NCBI GenBank assembly: GCA_008360955.1
Contig: LUCM01007428.1
Coordinates: 62,001 to 126,000 of the forward strand
Length of the DNA stretch: 64,000 nt
Direction: 5' to 3'
Source of the DNA: Fasciolopsis buskii
Taxonomy: Eukaryota; Platyhelminthes; Trematoda; Plagiorchiida; Fasciolidae
In this document: piece by piece, positions 1 to 11,165 of the stretch
Layout: the number at the start of each line of letters is the position of its first letter
Position numbering within the stretch: position 1 is the stretch's first letter
The notes under the pieces: generated by a model
Told to the model about the DNA's origin: nothing
The model's database searches: none
Seen by the model: the letters and a program-made list of their open reading frames with translations, nothing else
Program-made: the position numbers and the translations under genes

Positions 1-50
1 CATTATATGAACTAGTAACTTACACGGTTGATTTTTGTCACTTTCCATAG

Positions 51-534
51 GTTGACTGGGCTGATGTGTGTGAATGTGCGAGTTTAGTGGATGAATTGTA
101 CGAAGTGTATTACCGCGATCCGTTGCCATCCAGTCGTCGTCAAATGGTGTGGAACTTGTCTCGTCGAACTCTATTCCGCATTGGCTATTCGAGCCCCACG
201 CCTCTGGATACCATCTCGGAGGATTGCGAGTAAGCTTAAATACCCCACAGCTACATTTATTGACTCACTATCAAATTGCGCCTTTTTATGTGCCTGTGGA
301 TATTCGTTGGCCTCTTCGACAAATGAGATGTGAGATCTTCGTAGTAGCTTACGAATTGATTTGGAAATGATTGTGCTGGTTTGTCCGCGTGTATATGCTA
401 GACGTGTATATTTTTCGCATTACCTAAAAAGCTTCGATCAGCTGTTCGGTGTTGTAACTGCTAATCCAACCAGCATGGATGTTTACGATGCCGCTGTGCT
501 AACCTTGTTTAGAACGGTTGTGCGCTTGCTGTGA
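51..534 (+). CDS. 3' end of a protein-coding gene, two exons, product unknown
   Basis: Two exons are proposed: 51-229, after the acceptor tttccatag, and 345-534, which ends in TGA. The 115 nt intron starts GTAAGC and ends TTCGTAG. Exon 1 reads VDWADVCECASLVDELYEVY and continues to SSPTPLDTISEDC, leaving two bases (GA) that the T at 345 completes to Asp. Exon 2 continues DSLRIDLEMIVLVCPRVY and ends FRTVVRLL. If the intron were not removed, TAA at 231 would end the protein after DCE, so exon 1 could itself be terminal. The piece has acidic and aromatic residues in exon 1 and hydrophobic stretches in exon 2, without a domain I can name. The 5' part of the gene lies outside the window. No AATAAA follows closely. 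Confidence 0.5.
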
Positions 535-2500
535 CGTGTTAGATGAATGTTTGCGATAGACAACAGTTGATTGTCGCTACCAATATGGTAGAGCCAGACC
601 ACGTTGGTGCAAGATTGATGGTTGTAAAAACTGAAGTGCTTTATATATATATATATATATTATATATATTGCTTAGGGAGCATATTTAGCTCGGCTTCGT
701 TTAAGCTGTCTGTTCGTATTTCTCCCCATTTCGCAGACCGGCCGACGACGACGAATGGCTTCTTCCGCTGCTGTTTGAACCCTAACTCGACACCTCCCTC
801 AGCGATTTCTGCCGTTCTCAACGGGCTTGGTTGCTGTTCGTATTTCCACTTATTGTGCACGTGTATACATGCGTGCGTGTGTAGGTGTGTGGATACGCCC
901 TGCGTCGAGTGTGTACGTGCTAGTGCGCGCAGCCGCAATCGTTCATTCTCCCGGTGCTCCCTCCGATTCTTTTGCCCTTCTACCCTGTGTTCGTCCCCCC
1001 TGAGGCCGTTTCCCTCTTTGCGGTGTCCTTTTCTTTCCATATATACATATAAACATATATCTATACTAGAACTACTTCCTGATCTACGATCAGTTTTACC
1101 TGTCCCTTTTCACATTTAGTTCAGGACTGTTTCCACTCCTACATGTTAACAGGTTCCAGGTGCCGTACACATTGAACTGACAAAATCATCTTCATCGGTC
1201 AGCATTACCGTCATTGGAAAGCGCGGATAAAATAGCGTGTTCAGTGACCTGATCGTCTTCCTGTTCCACTGTATCTATATGTCCCCTACTCTTTGTACAT
1301 TACTTAAAATTTACTCGTTTCCGCATATTTGGTTACTGAAGTTTTCTTCCTTATCGTGATTGTCATCAACCTCGTCGTTAGCACCACCGTCACGGATAGC
1401 GGCAGGACGATGAGTGCCTCACTCGCACGATTCTGTTCTCAGGCCTCATGCGTTATCAGTTTGTAAACTTACCCTATGTTTACTCATCTCCAACTTGTTT
1501 GTGCTGTGTTTGTAATGATCTTTTTCTCATCCGTGTATATTCATGAAGTCGTGAACTTTCCGTTGCTCAGCTTTTGACAGTCCTTGTGCGTTTCATGGCT
1601 AGTGACAGCTTTGGATTTTGAAATGCGGTCCAATTACCACTCGGCCTCGGATGTTATTGTCAGTGGCATTGATTGCAATGTTCACTCAAACACCATAATG
1701 TACTTCTTTACCATTTTTCTTACGTGCACAGAGAGACGGGTACACCGGAAGTGGGCTATAGGTTTTCCTATTTCTGTTGGGCAGTGGTGGTCAGCAATCA
1801 TTGGATTCACCAAATGTTTCATTCTTTGTTCATTCACTCATTTGCTTTTCTCAGACTTCCATGATATCACGCGGTTTGTCCCCGATGCGAGCAGTAACAC
1901 CAATAGTACTGTTGTTCAACACATTTGTTCCAACGCCATTTTCACTCGATGTTCTTCTGCTTCGCATGTGCATTCATCCTGCCTTGTTTTTTATTCCTGC
2001 AAGTGTTGAAGACAACACGATTTATCATTGGCCGCTATGTACTTTGTTTCCGACGTAGATGACTGACTATTTTCCCAGGTTCCTGTATTATCATGCGGTT
2101 CCTGATCAGATCTCTACTCTTCTGCATGATCGCTTCTCAGCGAGTTTTTGCGACGTGAGATTTTGGAAAATATCCTTTCTGTGCTCCATACGCTGCATCG
2201 TTCCCGCGGTGTTTGTATTCGGGCCGCACCAAGTTGCGACAGCGCTATCATCACGCGATGGAGGGAGAAAAATTTACCAAACAATCCGGTTTTCATTACA
2301 CTCCATTTAAGTCTTTCCCGTATGACGCCACGGTCATCTTTCCTCTCGGCGCGCCATTTGCGCTGTTCTGCTCGCTTCGTGTCGCCGGTACCTCGTACTT
2401 TGTAGCCGTTTATTCTAAATGTTCTATCGTCTGTTCTCCATTTCAACTCATTTAATTCGCTACTGATCCGAGTAAGTAACTTTTACTTGGCGATTCACCG
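535..2500. other. Spacer, pyrimidine-rich, no supported gene
   Basis: About 2 kb downstream of the first gene end. It holds a TA run at 642-670, a GC- and CpG-richer block around 700-1000 and long CT-rich stretches. Open frames on both strands are short and low in complexity. I read it as 3' flank plus the upstream region of the promoter-like block at 2506. Confidence 0.4.
642..670. repeat. (TA)n microsatellite
   Basis: Perfect TA alternation with one phase slip near 660. Confidence 0.95.
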
Positions 2501-2505
2501 GCTTA

Positions 2506-2538
2506 TGACGTCATCGTCAACTGTGTAAAGCATATAAG
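2506..2538 (+). promoter_or_regulatory. Promoter-like block: CRE palindrome plus TATA-like box
   Basis: TGACGTCA, the full cAMP-response-element palindrome, lies at 2506-2513. CATATAAG follows about 17 bp downstream at 2531, and a second GACGTCATT lies near 2557. The order and spacing suit a pol II core promoter on the plus strand, with a start around 2560. The first long in-frame ATG is at 2667. No expression evidence can be seen from sequence. Confidence 0.35.
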
Positions 2539-2666
2539 AACTGAAGGGCGTCCGCCGACGTCATTCACTGGCTAGTTGAACGGACTGGTGACATATGAAC
2601 ACAGCCATCCACACACGTCTTATATGTTAACTTTAGCTTCAGTTTTTCTGCGGCTGCCGTGTCCAT

Positions 2667-2811
2667 ATGACCACTACTATCATTGATGAGGGAAAATTGA
2701 CCGCAACTCCTATTCCGTCATCAATATCACCACCACCACCACCGCAAATACCAGTATTGCCACTACAACTCTTTCTGTTTAACCGACGCTCACTGTGTTC
2801 GCTGAATCTGC
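2667..2811 (+). CDS. Candidate first coding exon, Ser/Thr- and Pro-rich N terminus
   Basis: An ATG at 2667 opens MTTTIIDEGKLTATPIP, followed by a serine and five-proline stretch, a hydrophobic patch and NRRSLCSLNL. The frame meets a textbook donor, CTGC|GTAAGT, at 2812 and leaves one base. It sits 130 bp below the CRE/TATA block. The leftover base would suit the exons at 17155 or 17312, both of which begin with two bases, but the distance is 14 kb. The proline codons are a CCA run, so this could instead be 5' UTR. Weak call. Confidence 0.25.
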
Positions 2812-2989
2812 GTAAGTTACGCCTGTGTGATTTTTCTCACTCATCTGTTACATTCATTCGTTCACTCGGTCGATTGATCGGTCGCTCGCTCCTTTTTCTT
2901 TTTCATTTCACTTCAGTTCCTTTTAGTCCACGTGGGGACGCGGATATGCACGAATGTGCATGTATTAATAATCATTATCATCAGAAGAA

Positions 2990-3060
2990 CTTGCGCATAT
3001 ACACCGCACACTCATACATACACACCTACACACAAACAAAGAATTGTGAATTCATCCACA
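2990..3060. repeat. AC-rich low-complexity stretch
   Basis: Interrupted CA/TACA repeats. Nothing else is supported from 2812 to 3400. Confidence 0.7.
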
Positions 3061-3404
3061 CAAATCATGTACACATACTGTGCTTGCAAGCGTATTCCAT
3101 CGTATGCACTCCGCATATAAAGTCACATATAGTCATATTTCGTGTTTGGTTTTGATTCAACTTCAACGCATGGATTTGCCAGTGATGGGAGGAATGGTGA
3201 GGCTGATGGGTGTTCCCGAGTTAGCCCGAAGCTGAACCTAATTCTTCCGAGGAAGGAGGAAAGTTGAGTTGCTTACATACATGCAAATCACTTGGTGGTC
3301 GTATATCGGATAAAGTATCATCGCGCATGCACAAACCTCCATTAGATTTCTCCAATTCGAGGCATCCATAGCATTGGCGTGATATTCGTTTAGTCAACGG
3401 AAAG

Positions 3405-3800
3405 ATCGGGCCAGTCATACGGTTTCTAAGCCTGGCCGTCGCAGACGTGTGCGAAGACTGTCAGTGCTTCAGTATCATTGTCTTCGGACTATTGTTATGA
3501 TATGGTCAACGAATTCTGTTAGCAACTCTGAGATTATGCGTATGGTTATAGATCAGAGAGCTCACTGCAAAATACACGTTGAATTTGAATAGGGTAAATT
3601 GTTATGGGCATGTGTTGAACATGATTGCATATCGACTCTTTAGGTACATACTGTTTTCCGAGGGTCGTGTGTGGTAAGATGTGTTGGGGAGGTCAGTCGG
3701 TGGCCCGGCGAAAATGTGTGAATGCCTTGGCCGGTAAACTGACTCATGTAGCTTGATCAGACCGTCAGGTTGGGGTCAATAGAACCCCGTGCCAAGACGG
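3405..3800 (-). pseudogene. Paralogous copy of the terminal exon at 19519-19707, split
   Basis: On the minus strand this matches the plus-strand exon at 19519-19707 in two blocks, 3800-3640 and 3480-3405. Both keep the frame (HESVYRPRHSH, then RRPGLETV and a TGA at the same place). Between them lies about 160 bp with no counterpart in the other copy. It opens with a donor-like AACA|GTATGT, but no AG in it restores the downstream frame. The 5' acceptor present at 19518 is not evident here. It therefore looks like an interrupted duplicate rather than a working exon. The function of the family is unknown. Confidence 0.4.
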
Positions 3801-5242
3801 TTGGAGGAGGTGTCTTTTATGGTCCCTATCTCAGTAAGGTAAAGTTCGGTTGAATTCCTTGGAGAACGACCGCTGGGCGTTCAGTGGTTTGCAGCTGCTT
3901 TCATCGTAGGAGTTTTTCTTTGAGAACCCTAGTCGGAGCTTCTGATTTGAGATCCCCCTCCCCACAATGCCGTAGTCAGTGTGGGAGGTCTGAGCAATAG
4001 CAGACGTATCACCACCTGTTCTGCTCAAGGCAGTGGTCAGCGTAGTTCTGATTATCTTACGTGGCGACTGGTGCATTATGTGATTCGCTTTATCGTTGTA
4101 ACTTATTCGAAATAGTAGATAGGTACTGCTAGGGGAGTTCAGTCGCTAACCAGAAGAACGATTGAGGTTCTCAACCTGCTCACAAGCCAGCGGTGAGTGG
4201 CTATTTGAAGGCCCACACATTTTTCCTAATCAGATGCCAGCCCAACTCGACCTGGACACTTTCATCAAGCTTCGTTGATCTTCCAGTCAAGATTGAATTT
4301 CAAGCTTGCGATAGGCTTGCCTATATAGCTCGCTCGGTCTTGGAGGCACAGACTGTTACAGCACGCCTAAGTGTGGCTCGTTGTGAGGTACGGTTGATGG
4401 TAAGCAATATGGCCACGTCCCGAGGTTAGTGGCGTTCTTGCATCCGGAACCTTCAGTTTTCTGTCCAGTTCCTTCCACTGGTTACGTTGCGCTTCAGTTC
4501 TGTTCTGTAAGGTATCGGCTGAAAAGAGCACATGGTCAATGTTCATGAGAACTTAATTGAACTGACCCAATCATGGTCCGGATCAGTTGAAGACCATGAA
4601 GAATAATTAGTCTGTTGCTTTTTTTAAATCCTCTTCACTATCGAATAAAAAACGTCCTACTGTTCGCTCGCAACCATGGCTTCGGTATGTCCATGTTACC
4701 ATGGGAAGTCTATGGCCATTTCATTTCGTTATCACCGAATCCTAGTTAGAAATTGGACGGTTTTTGCGCACACGCATCGCAAAGACTGACCGATGTTTTT
4801 ATTGATCTTTGTAGCTGGTATCACCATATTTGTTTCCTCAATCTTGAGGGTTTATCTTTTCGTTGCAGCGCAGGTAGATCCAATGAAGTCACGTTCGTTG
4901 TATGCAATGGATCTCTCGCTACATTTGTTAGTTACGACGCGATTTTGTGTGTCCTAAAGCCGTCGTCAGTGGGCATCAGGGAGACAATACGCCGATAGGA
5001 AAACTCGTATTTTTCGTGCTCATTGGTTGTAGAATCAAGCTGGAGTAAAATCACAACCATTCTTTTATTCGGAAGCAGGTGCTGTGATACTGACGTGACG
5101 TATTTTGATTGCAGTCGAAAACAGTGAATGATAAATAATTGCGTTTTCACCCCGCCTAGTAGTCCTGGTCTACATAGGAAGCAGGTACGGTGCAGACAGG
5201 CTGTTTTTTCCCATATCAGTTGGTTAGACGGTTGGGTGTGAC
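3801..5242. other. No supported gene
   Basis: Open frames such as the minus-strand one at 3831-4076 and the plus-strand one at 4193-4429 lack paired splice sites. A donor-like GTGAGT at 4192 and a TTTTCGTTGCAG acceptor near 4868 are isolated. Confidence 0.4.
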
Positions 5243-5413
5243 CTTGGTGTGATTCTGTGCGACAGCAGTTGTGGACAGTAAATTGATTTTTAAACTGCTG
5301 TTTGTTTTTCTGAGTCAGTTGCATTGGATTTAAACGATTGTGAACCACAAAATCGTCCACGATCACGTCACAGCTGAGCTTAGAAATAGTCATCTCAGGT
5401 TTGACATCATTGC
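5243..5413 (-). CDS. Candidate internal exon, unknown product
   Basis: Read on the minus strand, a pyrimidine-containing acceptor (aatcttgcctag) precedes two bases and then 56 codons: NDVKPEMTISKLSCDVIVDD, later QLTQKNKQQFKNQFTVH and NCCRTESHQ. The exon ends at the donor CAAG|GTCACA and leaves one base. It forms part of the longest open frame in the window, which continues to 4932, so the donor may be unused. An open frame of that length is expected about once by chance in 64 kb, which limits confidence. Phase allows it to follow the exon at 7267-7450. Confidence 0.4.
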
Positions 5414-6695
5414 CTAGGCAAGATTTCTGATTGTGAGTCAACTATAGTCGTTGCCCTTATGGTCTTGGTGATGGCCCTTTAATTTCATTCGGTTTGAATA
5501 GGTCACCTCGAATAGGTCCATGACCACCGTCTAAATAAACCTATTTTGTCAGAGAATAAAGGCCGACCGTCCATAAAATCGTGAACATCTGAACATTAGT
5601 GTAGAATTCACATTCCGCATTTGTTGTGGCGTATTATCTGATGCCCCAAACCAGTCCATCTGTTACAATGTACCGTGCCAAATTCATGAAGGCAGTTACT
5701 GAGGTGTATCTGACTTGGTTGCTGAATGAATTGCTGCTTTTTCATTTGCATCTAGGACGTGTATGAGAACTTGACCAATCTTCAAGTGTTTAGGTTTTAT
5801 TGACAGATATCACAACAGAATGCGACAGGTGTGTAGAGTCATTCAGATCACGACTAAAGCACGGTTTTCAAGATGTCACAGCTAGCTTCGCTAAGCAATT
5901 TGTGATGTCAATTAGGTGACCATTCTGTCATCAGGTGGTATTGCGAGCCTATCGAGTCAACTAACAGGAGTCAAAAGTTGGCAACTGGTTAAAGTTACAA
6001 TTTTTCATTAAGGATAAATAATAGAAGCTGTTATTCAGTATAGTGAAGAACAGGAGCATTTTTAAAGAGGATTTCAAAGTTCCCGTTCTTCGTTAAATGG
6101 GCAACGAAATGAAAGCTCCATAATGGTGGGAATACTGCTGGTAACAACCCATACACCGTTTGTTCCCGATATGTATTTTGTAAAATGCGGCAGTTCTATA
6201 CTTCTGTGCAAGTACTTCAACATCTGAGTTCAGATGGTCTAATCAAGAGATCTGTTACAAAATTGCCGTCATTAGATAATCTCCATAGTCTTTAAGCTGT
6301 GTTGGCACCTAAAGCATTGCCTATGGTAGCATTGTTAATGGGATGGGAGATTAAACGCACAAAAGACAAGCCAGATGGCTTCTGTTGAACAATCCTATCA
6401 TCGCCGACTGCCGGAAAATGGGGGTTTGTTGTAAAAACGTAACTCCTTCAGTAACGGCGTTTTTAACGTCCCTTCTTCCAGAAGATTCCCATACTCACGC
6501 TGGAGATGGGTATGTTTTAATGGGCGCAATGTTCAACCTTAAGTCTGTCTCCAGTTTCCAGCTTAGTCTCAGATGGCATAGCCTCAACTTATGCCGTCGA
6601 GCTGTGTGGTTGTGACCTGTCGAACTTCTAACACTAAGATGCCTGATTAGTCATCCTGACTACAAACGATGCAACCTGTGAGCAAAAACACTTAC
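5414..6695. other. No supported gene
   Basis: AT-leaning sequence without paired splice signals or recognisable repeats. Confidence 0.4.
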
Positions 6696-6733
6696 CATGA
6701 ATTAAGTTGGATCTGACAATGCAACATATCGTC

Positions 6734-7035
6734 TTTTTTCCCAGAGCAATTCGATTGGTAACCAGTTTGTAAATATCCGGACCGAACGACGTAAGGAGTG
6801 TATCGAAAAATCGATGCGCCATGTATTGGTTTTTATTGTGAATGATATAATATTAATAACAGCGTTGTTGGTAGATGTAATGCGCCAACGTTTCGACTAC
6901 CGTGGGTAGTCTTTCTCAAGGCAAGTTTTACAATTTGATTGTAAAACTTGCCTTGAGAAAGACTACCCACGGTAGTCGAAACGTTGGCGCATTACATCTA
7001 CCAACAACGCTGTGTTATTAATATTATATCATTCA
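6734..7035 (-). mobile_element. 302 bp hairpin retroposon with 12 bp target-site duplication, Penelope-like
   Basis: The element is bounded by the direct repeat CAACATATCGTC at 6722-6733 and 7036-7047. On the minus strand it ends in GGGAAAAAA directly before the duplication, as expected for target-primed reverse transcription. Its 5' two thirds form an inverted repeat (6838-6934 and 6938-7036). Each arm carries the stem GACTACC-cac-GGTAGTC followed at once by GAAACGTTGG, a tail typical of Penelope-like elements and reminiscent of a degenerate hammerhead core. The remaining 104 bp are unique. Family assignment is inference; the boundaries are seen. Confidence 0.6.
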
Positions 7036-7036
7036 C
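6838..7036. repeat. Near-perfect inverted repeat, ~97 bp arms, 3 bp spacer
   Basis: The left arm 6838-6934 pairs with the right arm 6938-7036. The only visible difference is a two-base indel (AACAGCG against AACACAGCG). The spacer is TTG. This would extrude as a long cruciform or fold as a hairpin RNA. Confidence 0.95.
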
Positions 7037-7266
7037 AACATATCGTCCTTGGGTGGTTCACCAAGCGTCGGTACATTTTCCGACAGCTGCCAAAAATGTG
7101 AGGCTAAGTTTTGGAGTCATAATGAGAAAGATGATGCCCCATATTTACCGGTCACGTGAATTCTCATCTAGTTGATAATGCTAACTTTATCGCAATTTGA
7201 CCGATCTAGCTAAACAAGTTCAATACACCCTGATGAGTTACAGAGACTAAGTAGGCATGCACTTAC

Positions 7267-7450
7267 GAAGTTTGCTAGTTTTGGATACCAGATACTTAAA
7301 GTTCCTCATGCTAAAAGCATATTCCATTTCGATATCATCGTATACATTTATGCAGCGCCTGCACACCTGGTATCCACTCGACCTCCAAGATTTACTATCC
7401 ACCACTACGGAGGCTTTCCAAAGTAAACTGCGTAGTTTGACCACGCAAAA
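7267..7450 (-). CDS. Candidate internal exon, unknown product
   Basis: Minus-strand acceptor ctgattctcag, then 61 codons in phase 0 (FCVVKLRSLLWKASVVVDSK, later YDDIEMEYAFSMRNFKYLV) and the consensus donor CTTC|GTAAGT, leaving one base. Both splice sites are good. It follows the exon candidate ending at 7512 after a 61 nt intron with matching phase 0. The opposite strand is also open here, so the strand is inferred from the splice sites. No domain was recognised. Confidence 0.45.
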
Positions 7451-7511
7451 CTGAGAATCAGAATTCGTCATTCTCCATTTGTATCGGGGAGTGCTTTCTG
7501 ATCAGAAAAAC

Positions 7512-7690
7512 CGGTTTTTTGGCATTTAGTAGGACAGCTGATTCGGAGTCCGTATAATCTTCCCGGGGTAAATGAATCTGACTCTCGGAGAGTGCAGCAA
7601 CTTCCGGAATTTCGTGAAAACGCAAAACGTGTCCACAGTAGCCAAGACCGCTTGATTCGTTTCCACCAAAATGGAACAGCCATTAGAGTC
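7512..7690 (-). CDS. Candidate exon upstream of 7267-7450
   Basis: In the minus-strand frame that reads LRFHEIPEVAALSESQIH and then LPREDYTDSESAVLLNAKKP, the exon would end at 7512 before GTTTTT, a weak donor, and join FCVVKLRS in phase 0. The composition is acidic and hydrophilic, as in coding sequence. The 5' boundary is not clear; a weak acceptor (acgaatcaag) lies near 7635. Two other minus-strand frames are also open, so this is tentative. Confidence 0.3.
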
Positions 7691-7699
7691 TTGGTTTGA

Positions 7700-9235
7700 T
7701 TCAGCTACCATGGGATATTCTTGTTGACGAGCTCCAAGGCAAACAATGCTATAATTTTAGTGAAGTTGGCCGTCTGTTTGGTTGATTCTTCCGTGAAAAA
7801 TGGAATCAATGACCACATTACTGCAATATATAACGACTTTGATTTCTTGTGATGGTCCTTTGTTCACGAGAGCATTTTCACTTTAGTCGGTTTTCGTCGG
7901 GCTCAGCTATTCGGCCGGTAATTTACTCAGATGAATCACACATCTGCTTGAGCCATTCGCACACCCTATGGATAGCCCGATTACTCTCGTTACCTGCATG
8001 GACTACACGAGAGGTCCGACATGCATCCGCCTGTCACGTGGTGACCTTGACAAAGCGCTCACGGTCATTGTTCACGCCTTAACAGTGGTCCGTTCGACTG
8101 TGTGATCCACCGACATGTGGTAACCAATGCACTCCAGGGGCCACGTGATAACAGCCGTGGCTGCATCAACAAGCTTGGGCCCTGGTTTCGTTGTCTGCGC
8201 ATATTCGTGACCCCAGCCTTTGGACAACGAAATGGAGACAGCAAACAAATATGCTGAAAGTTTAGCGGGCAACTGGAGATCCACTAAGCGGTGGTTTTTC
8301 TCCAAACGCTTAGAGTCAATGAACGTTACCCTCTATTCTGTCCACGCAATTTTTTTGTGGTCCCTATAAATGACCGATAATCCGAGTTTGGTTGAAATTT
8401 TTGTAGTTCTAACAGGGTGGATTAAGGATGTGCGCACACGTTTTTTGTAGAATGTGTGGTCGATCGATTAATTTAAGTCCTATACACAGTACTTTCCTCC
8501 TCCATTTGCGTATCATTAAAGTCTTTTTGTAAAAAGCCTAAATACGACCAGCTGTTGTTAAGACCAAATTATGACAAGCAACAGAAATAACACTTCGGCG
8601 AGGATTTCTGTCTCAATGAAGCAAGTAGACACAGAATGGAGCAGCCATTTCGTTTCTGCATCCTGATACAACGTTTGGGCGGAACCTTTAGGAGAGTTCG
8701 GCACTCCTCTTTGTCGGTTAGCTGTCATTGTTCATTCCACCTTAAAGACCTGAGTGTACTACCACAAGTCTATATCAGCCGATAAAAGGCAAACTTTTGG
8801 GAAGGGTGTGTGCATAATAATTCTGCCCCAAATAGAAAAGTTGATTGTGATCAGTGGTAAAGAATTACGGGCACCCCTTTTAATATCTTCAACCGCACAG
8901 TACGCAAATGATAGCCACAGTGACTGCGGAACCTGTGGGTCGCATTCGCGTTTATTTACGACATATATATATATATAATGTCAAATAGACGGAAATGTCA
9001 TTAGCGGAATACCTTCGGGTCAACGACCATCACGGAATGTTTACATTTTGCTCTTATGAATTGTCGCTGTCCTGTTTATTTGGTTATAGTTGCTGGCGCT
9101 TTCGAAGCTGTGACAGACTGACGCAATCGCATGCCACTCAACCACAACGTCTTGCTTGCCGGACTGACTTCCGAATAAGGATTGGAGGCACTCAATAGGG
9201 ATCACAATTCGCTAAAGGTGAATAGAATGACCGAG
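7700..9235. other. No supported gene; short TA run
   Basis: Open frames at 7849-8082 (plus) and 8072-8305 (minus) lack splice support. A short TA run lies at 8962-8977. Nothing else is recognised. Confidence 0.4.
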
Positions 9236-9242
9236 CTTTCCC

Positions 9243-9449
9243 CTACAGTTGTATGCCGCATTGAAATACTGCGGAAGGAAATGGTCCACAAAGTCTCCTT
9301 ACTTCTGATTGGTGGGTGCCATACCGCTCTTCAACGATCGCATCAACTCCACTATTGCACCATTCGAATATGGGTGGTGGGGTGTTGCACAGAAGCTTCA
9401 ACATCCAGTGCGGCCGAGCCAAAAGTTCAATTCGGCTGCACAAAGCCAC
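9243..9449 (-). pseudogene. Possible integrase catalytic-core relic
   Basis: The stretch around EERYGTHQSEVRRLCGPF and then FQCGIQL parallels the integrase-core region where a 'FG..E...DNGP.F' pattern precedes 'F...GI.H'. Key acidic residues are not preserved. Position just 3' of the zinc-binding relic supports it. Confidence 0.35.
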
Positions 9450-9617
9450 AATCAGCTGTGGGTGACAGTGACCTGCGGAATACTCTCGAAACTAAATCAT
9501 TTCCATGACGCTTGAATCACAAATGACTTTGTCCGTGCGATTTCCAGAAACCCCTCTGGGCATTCGGAGTAAGAATCTAGTATAGTATCAATTCAAAAAT
9601 GAACCCCAAAGTCCGCA

Positions 9618-10094
9618 TCAATATGCTGCCACTAAAATTAGCTTTCTAGTCAAGGCTTTCAACTGTTTGTTTGAGAGTGACTGTTGTGCAGAAAACGTTA
9701 GTTTTTGGCCATTGTGTACATGTTCGTATCCAACCGTGGCCACTAACACATCTGCCGAGCCAAAGGCTTCATCTCCACCCCAAACGTGACTTTCGTGTAA
9801 ATCATCTAGAACTGTTTCCCCTGTCAGCATTGGGATTACCAATCGATCACCACGGCACAGTGATTCTACCGGCTGCGTGCTAAATTCTTCCCGGTTTGCG
9901 AAGAACTGGGGTTGTCTCCATTTCACCTCAGCATGCCATCCCTTCATAGTAGCCGATAAGACCGTGAAACAGTAATGCTTTGCGAACATCCGCAATCGTT
10001 CCCTCGATACGAAACCAGCTAATACAATGAAGCTGCATTTCTCAACTAGTGTAAATCGTGGGTGCCATGATAAGAAGTCGGCTTGTCGATGCAT
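9618..10094 (-). pseudogene. Integrase N-terminal zinc-binding (H2C2) relic
   Basis: The minus-strand frame contains REEFSTQ, then LCRGDRLVIP, VLDDLHESH and a switch of frame. In the next frame MKPLARQMC*WPRLDTNM matches the Gypsy integrase pattern 'H..G..KM..LAR..vWWP..D'. One TAG and at least one frameshift are visible. The region upstream (TVLSATMKGWHAEV) parallels the segment before the zinc finger in Gypsy pol. It is clearly inactive. Confidence 0.7.
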
Positions 10095-10772
10095 CTTTGG
10101 ATGCTTACCTGTGTGATTCCCTGAAGGTATGCATGCTTCCTTCGGATCGCATGTTCAAGCCAGGGGAATGGGCTGCACAGCCGATACTGGTAGTACTAGG
10201 CCTACAGAGGAGATTTGAGCTACGCCTCTCTTCCCGTCTTATGAAGTGTGGTCGAAAGGATTAAACGTCTAACACCTAAAAAGTCAGAAGTTCCAAACCT
10301 ATATTCGCTGATCACTTCAATGATAAACGGCAACTCGCGGTCACCCCGCTTATTGCCACACCTGACCATTTGGAATTTAATGTAGTTCTATGCCATTCCA
10401 AGTTTCATGATCATTGTTACCGATGCGCTTCCCCTCGTTTAGTGAGTTGTGGTGGCTATGGGGTATGGCCTTTCCACTATAATCGTGGATACAGCATACC
10501 ATAAAAAGTTAGATAGGCAATGTTGTCGTCATAGGCCGCCAGGGCGATACTCCATCTCTGAAACAGTACCCGCGTTGAGGCTAAACAGGAATTGAAGTGC
10601 ATTATTCTCAGTGTGGACTGTGAAATTCGGGCCTAGCAGAAATTTGCGGAGGCAGCTCAGCAACCACACTACCGGAAAACCTCTTTCTGTGTTCAGCTGT
10701 ACAGTGCTTCCATGGTTTCTTTATGGTGAGTTGAGCGATCATATCACATGGTGAATTATTTCATGAAAACAT

Positions 10773-10964
10773 TCAATCTCCTACTACTAAAATGTAATAT
10801 TCTCTCTTGCTCTCAGTGCACGGACGGGAGAAGCAGATAATTGGACAGTGTTTCTGATTTGATACTGTTCCAGCCACCAACTCAGATGCGCCAGTGGCAA
10901 GCACAGCAGGCTTGATTGGTGCGAATGCAACTAGCATTGGTCGATCAACAATACATTGAATCAA
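10773..10964 (-). pseudogene. RNase H domain relic of the Gypsy-type pol
   Basis: LATGASELVAGTVSNQ followed by PIICFSRPCTESKREYY corresponds to the start of Gypsy RNase H ('l.tDAS..g.GAVl.Q....pi.f.SR.LT..E..Y'). The catalytic Asp of 'DAS' is Gly here. A DHE-like triplet follows near 10410 in another frame. Confidence 0.7.
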
Positions 10965-11165
10965 GCTGTACGAGATTCTGTGATGAGTTTACGAGCGAGT
11001 CGCGTGATACAGTCCCGCACAGCTTCACACTGGCCCGTGTAAACAAGCAACCAATGAGGACCATGGTGAGAAGCAGTCGTGGAACTAAAATATTCCTCGA
11101 AGTCGGTTGGATGGAATGTATTCCACCAATCGGTAAATCTCTAGTTTTGTGTATAAACCCATGAA
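10945..11165 (-). repeat. Family A dispersed repeat (ATTGG-box repeat)
   Basis: A member of a diverged ~200 bp family: TATA-like TTTATACACAAAA, GATTGGTGGAATACATTCC, CTCATTGGTTGCTTGT and a terminal block near GACTTGCACG, here in reverse orientation. Other copies lie at 14660, 15060, 29660, 32945, 35250, 46430 and 61260. Confidence 0.6.

Larger units (their letters stand above)
6696..7086 (-). pseudogene. Candidate exon split by a retroposon insertion
   Basis: On the minus strand a strong acceptor (cacatttttggcag) at 7087 starts an open stretch, CRKMYRRLVNHPR, that runs into the 12 bp repeat at 7047-7036. The stretch resumes after the second copy of the repeat at 6733-6722 as TICCIVRSNLIH and reaches the consensus donor CATG|GTAAGT at 6695. 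Without the 302 bp insert and one repeat copy, the two halves share one frame. As it stands the exon contains a long hairpin, so the allele is probably non-functional or spliced differently. The first half starts with one base, which does not fit the upstream exon at 7267-7450, so the parent gene is uncertain. Confidence 0.35.

Noticed and set aside
4932..5441. Longest open frame in the window (169 codons, minus strand) as one protein
   Set aside because: A frame of this length is expected about once by chance in 64 kb. Only the part between the splice-like sites (5243-5413) was kept as a candidate exon.
9671..9883. Plus-strand open frame over the integrase relic
   Set aside because: It is a shadow of the minus-strand integrase-like frame, which has recognisable motifs.
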